From an uncultured Flavobacteriaceae bacterium (GTDB taxonomy: Bacteria; Bacteroidota; Bacteroidia; Flavobacteriales; Flavobacteriaceae), in the NCBI GenBank assembly GCA_947489085.1, contig CANLCJ010000033.1, positions 1-43,596 on the forward strand: DNA of 43,596 bases, written 5' to 3'. A program made the position numbers and the translations under genes. The notes beneath the pieces are model-generated. The model was not told where the DNA came from. It ran no database searches and saw only the letters and a program-made list of their open reading frames with translations. Below are positions 42,468 through 43,596 of this stretch, one piece after another (the first letter of the stretch is position 1; each line of letters begins with the position of its first letter).

Positions 42468-42938
42468 TCAATTCCATCCAGGACCTAATTTTTCAAAATC
42501 TTCCTCGGCTAAAACATTCCAATCAGAATGTTCTAATGGATTGTCATTTCTTTTAACTAATTCAGACCTTTTTACAAGCTCATTTAGACGCTCAGGGTTC
42601 AGGTAAGAATATTTTTCTTTTTCTAATTTTAATTTTTCATATCCAATTTTTAGAGCTTTCCAAAATAAACTTTGATTAGTTTCAGTCAGGCTTCTCATAT
42701 CAAGTTCCTTTCCGATGAACATTTTATTTGTTTCAGGATTTACAAATCCAGTTCCCCATTGATTTTTATCATTATGGATATATTCTTCTGGAACAATTGT
42801 AGATAACCAATCCGCTAAATCTTTTCCGTTTTCAAATTCACGTAATTCTTTGATAGCGATTCTAATTATTTCGTCATATCCAGTCCACCTTGTTAAAAAA
42901 CAACTTCTATCTTTTAATATGAAAAATCCATTTGCCAT
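42468..42938 (-). CDS. Unknown soluble accessory protein
   Basis: The 156-residue product is charged and soluble, with no signal peptide. Recognisable blocks are MANGFFILKDRSCFLTRWTG, DEIIRIAIKELREFENGKDL, a W-rich central part (WGTGFVNPETNKMFIG), and the tail SDWNVLAEEDFEKLGPGWN. I do not know the family. Size and position in a cassette-like unit are like immunity proteins, but nothing proves it. It stops (TGA) 13 bases before the conserved AAC-TAA-G of copy B, which would give a second in-frame stop. It is the upstream unit of the effector cassette on the same strand. Confidence 0.6.
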   Translation of the reverse strand: MANGFFILKDRSCFLTRWTGYDEIIRIAIKELREFENGKDLADWLSTIVPEEYIHNDKNQWGTGFVNPETNKMFIGKELDMRSLTETNQSLFWKALKIGYEKLKLEKEKYSYLNPERLNELVKRSELVKRNDNPLEHSDWNVLAEEDFEKLGPGWN

Positions 42939-43102
42939 TTCCTTTAATTAATACTAGCTTTAAATATAACACAATAAATTTTATATCAAAAAAAAGTAAA
43001 ACCATTCTAGAAACAGTTCCAGGGTTTCGAGTATCAGTAGACTAACTCGCTTGAGTTTTAGTATTAATGGTAAATCAGAAAGCATCCTCTTCAACTATTT
43101 AA

Positions 43103-43219
43103 AGTACCGTAGAACCTGTTTTTGGAACGCTTACTCAGTTTATGGGCTTACGAAAAATAAATACTATCGGAATTATCAACATTCCAACACCACAGAAATA
43201 CCATTATGAGATAAATTAA
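43103..43219 (+). pseudogene. Transposase C-terminal fragment
   Basis: The plus strand reads STVEPVFGTLTQFMGLRK and then INTIG, the conserved C-terminal region of DDE transposases of the IS1182/IS5-like type (E of the DDE triad in VEPVFG). The frame then diverges and ends, and an upstream stop lies directly before it. Further on NLKK-like text can be read in other frames. It is an insertion-sequence remnant, not an active element. Base 42939-43285 otherwise contains no gene. Confidence 0.6.
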
Positions 43220-43285
43220 AAAATAAATATTAACTTTGAAGAACTAGGCTAGTGCTTTTCATAGGATACATTGTTAGCTTACGTT

Positions 43286-43531
43286 TTATCTAGTAATTAG
43301 ATAATTTTCTCTAATCAAATCAGCTTGTTGTTTTATCCAAAAGCTCATTAACTTAGTGAATTCTTCCCATTTAGGGGATGTTCTAAATAAATCAATAATT
43401 TTAGCTAAACCTACATTTTTTTCATATCCAATTGTAAAAATTATATCATCAATATACTTATGGCTATCGTTAACTATTCCTATTTCATTGGCTACTTCAA
43501 TAATTTCATTAAATTCTTGTGGACTACCCAA
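43286..43531 (-). CDS. Unknown small protein at the window's right edge
   Basis: The 81-residue frame starts at TTG (43531) and reads GSPQEFNEIIEVANEIG, then DSHKYIDDIIFTIGYEKN, an acidic helical protein with no membrane segment. The frame is open for six more codons upstream (KIVPNL) to a stop, but no ATG is available, so the true start is uncertain: TTG, or a frame disrupted by the repeat. Its 5' region is the 72-bp inverted repeat shared with the left window end, which suggests the gene's start region is copied elsewhere. I do not recognise the family. Confidence 0.45.
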   Translation of the reverse strand: MGSPQEFNEIIEVANEIGIVNDSHKYIDDIIFTIGYEKNVGLAKIIDLFRTSPKWEEFTKLMSFWIKQQADLIRENYLITR

Positions 43532-43591
43532 TAAATTTGGTACTATTTTTTATGCTACTTTTTTATTGTTTATAATTCTTAATTCTAGTTC
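43520..43591 (-). repeat. Right arm of the 72-bp perfect inverted repeat
   Basis: Reverse complement of bases 1-72 without a mismatch. Here it contains the upstream region and first codons of the frame at 43286-43531. The window continues only five bases beyond it, so the full length of the repeat on this side is not known. Identity without any difference over 72 bases suggests recent duplication or an assembly boundary. Confidence 0.95.
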
Positions 43592-43596
43592 TTTTT

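Noticed and set aside
1-43596. CRISPR array
   Set aside because: No regularly spaced direct repeats of 25-40 bp were seen, and no Cas-like proteins.
1-43596. Circular plasmid or phage genome
   Set aside because: The shared ends are inverted, not direct, and the content is chromosomal core genes.

Overview
The window reads as a chromosomal segment of a member of the Flavobacteriaceae (Bacteroidota). The DNA is AT-rich. Promoters fit the Bacteroidota pattern (TTTG, about 20 bases, TAnnTTTG), and genes start without clear Shine-Dalgarno sequences. Family markers are present: the gliding-motility lipoprotein GldI, a CarboxypepD_reg/plug TonB-dependent receptor, a two-subunit B12-dependent methylmalonyl-CoA mutase with a short MutA, tandem rhomboids next to MutL, and a LepB with a membrane-domain extension.

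Layout. (1) Bases 1-3460 are an accessory block of small minus-strand genes (HEAT-repeat protein, tandem-repeat protein, an unknown protein, a DUF6896-like protein). They are separated by palindromic intergenic elements that carry hairpins and minus-strand terminators. (2) Bases 3500-39350 are core genome: tRNA-Pro; udk-divIC-mutA-lipoprotein-mutB; an RhlE-type helicase; an M16 protease; parA-parB-DUF5683-dapB-lepB-WbqC-DUF6122; a CIA30 protein; a TonB receptor; a secreted zincin-like protein; an unknown membrane protein; a minus-strand run of two tail-anchored proteins, mutL, two rhomboids and an EEP-family phosphatase; a decayed PH-domain gene; ribH and a TPR protein; recF-DUF721; a cold-shock gene; ndk; and nrnA-gldI-cyclophilin/FKBP-lgt-DUF192. 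(3) Bases 39350-43596 are a second accessory block, again all minus strand apart from a transposase scrap, with the same intergenic element as block 1.

The most notable locus is 39909-41971. A 574-residue protein starts with a TssD/Hcp-like tube domain of the Bacteroidota type VI secretion system (T6SS), continues through Ig-like and linker segments, and ends in a metzincin-like zinc peptidase domain (HEIGH, then a Met-turn-like IMPY). Its stop codon overlaps by four bases (ATGA) the start of a small lipoprotein with a transthyretin/carboxypeptidase-regulatory-like fold. I read this as a specialised-Hcp metallopeptidase effector and a periplasmic lipoprotein immunity candidate. No T6SS structural genes are in the window.

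The effector pair and its neighbours lie in cassette-like units. An element of about 450 bp occurs twice (1986-2428 and 42007-42461), with a decayed copy near 3280-3400 and a partial copy near 39770-39911. At its gene-proximal end a conserved CTTAGTT supplies the stop codon of the upstream minus-strand gene in two cases (AAC-TAA-G), followed by a hairpin and an intrinsic terminator. This resembles integron gene cassettes with attC-like ends, but no integrase is present. The window ends themselves share a perfect 72-bp inverted repeat (1-72 and 43520-43591), which is either a real repeat or a sign that these are contig ends.
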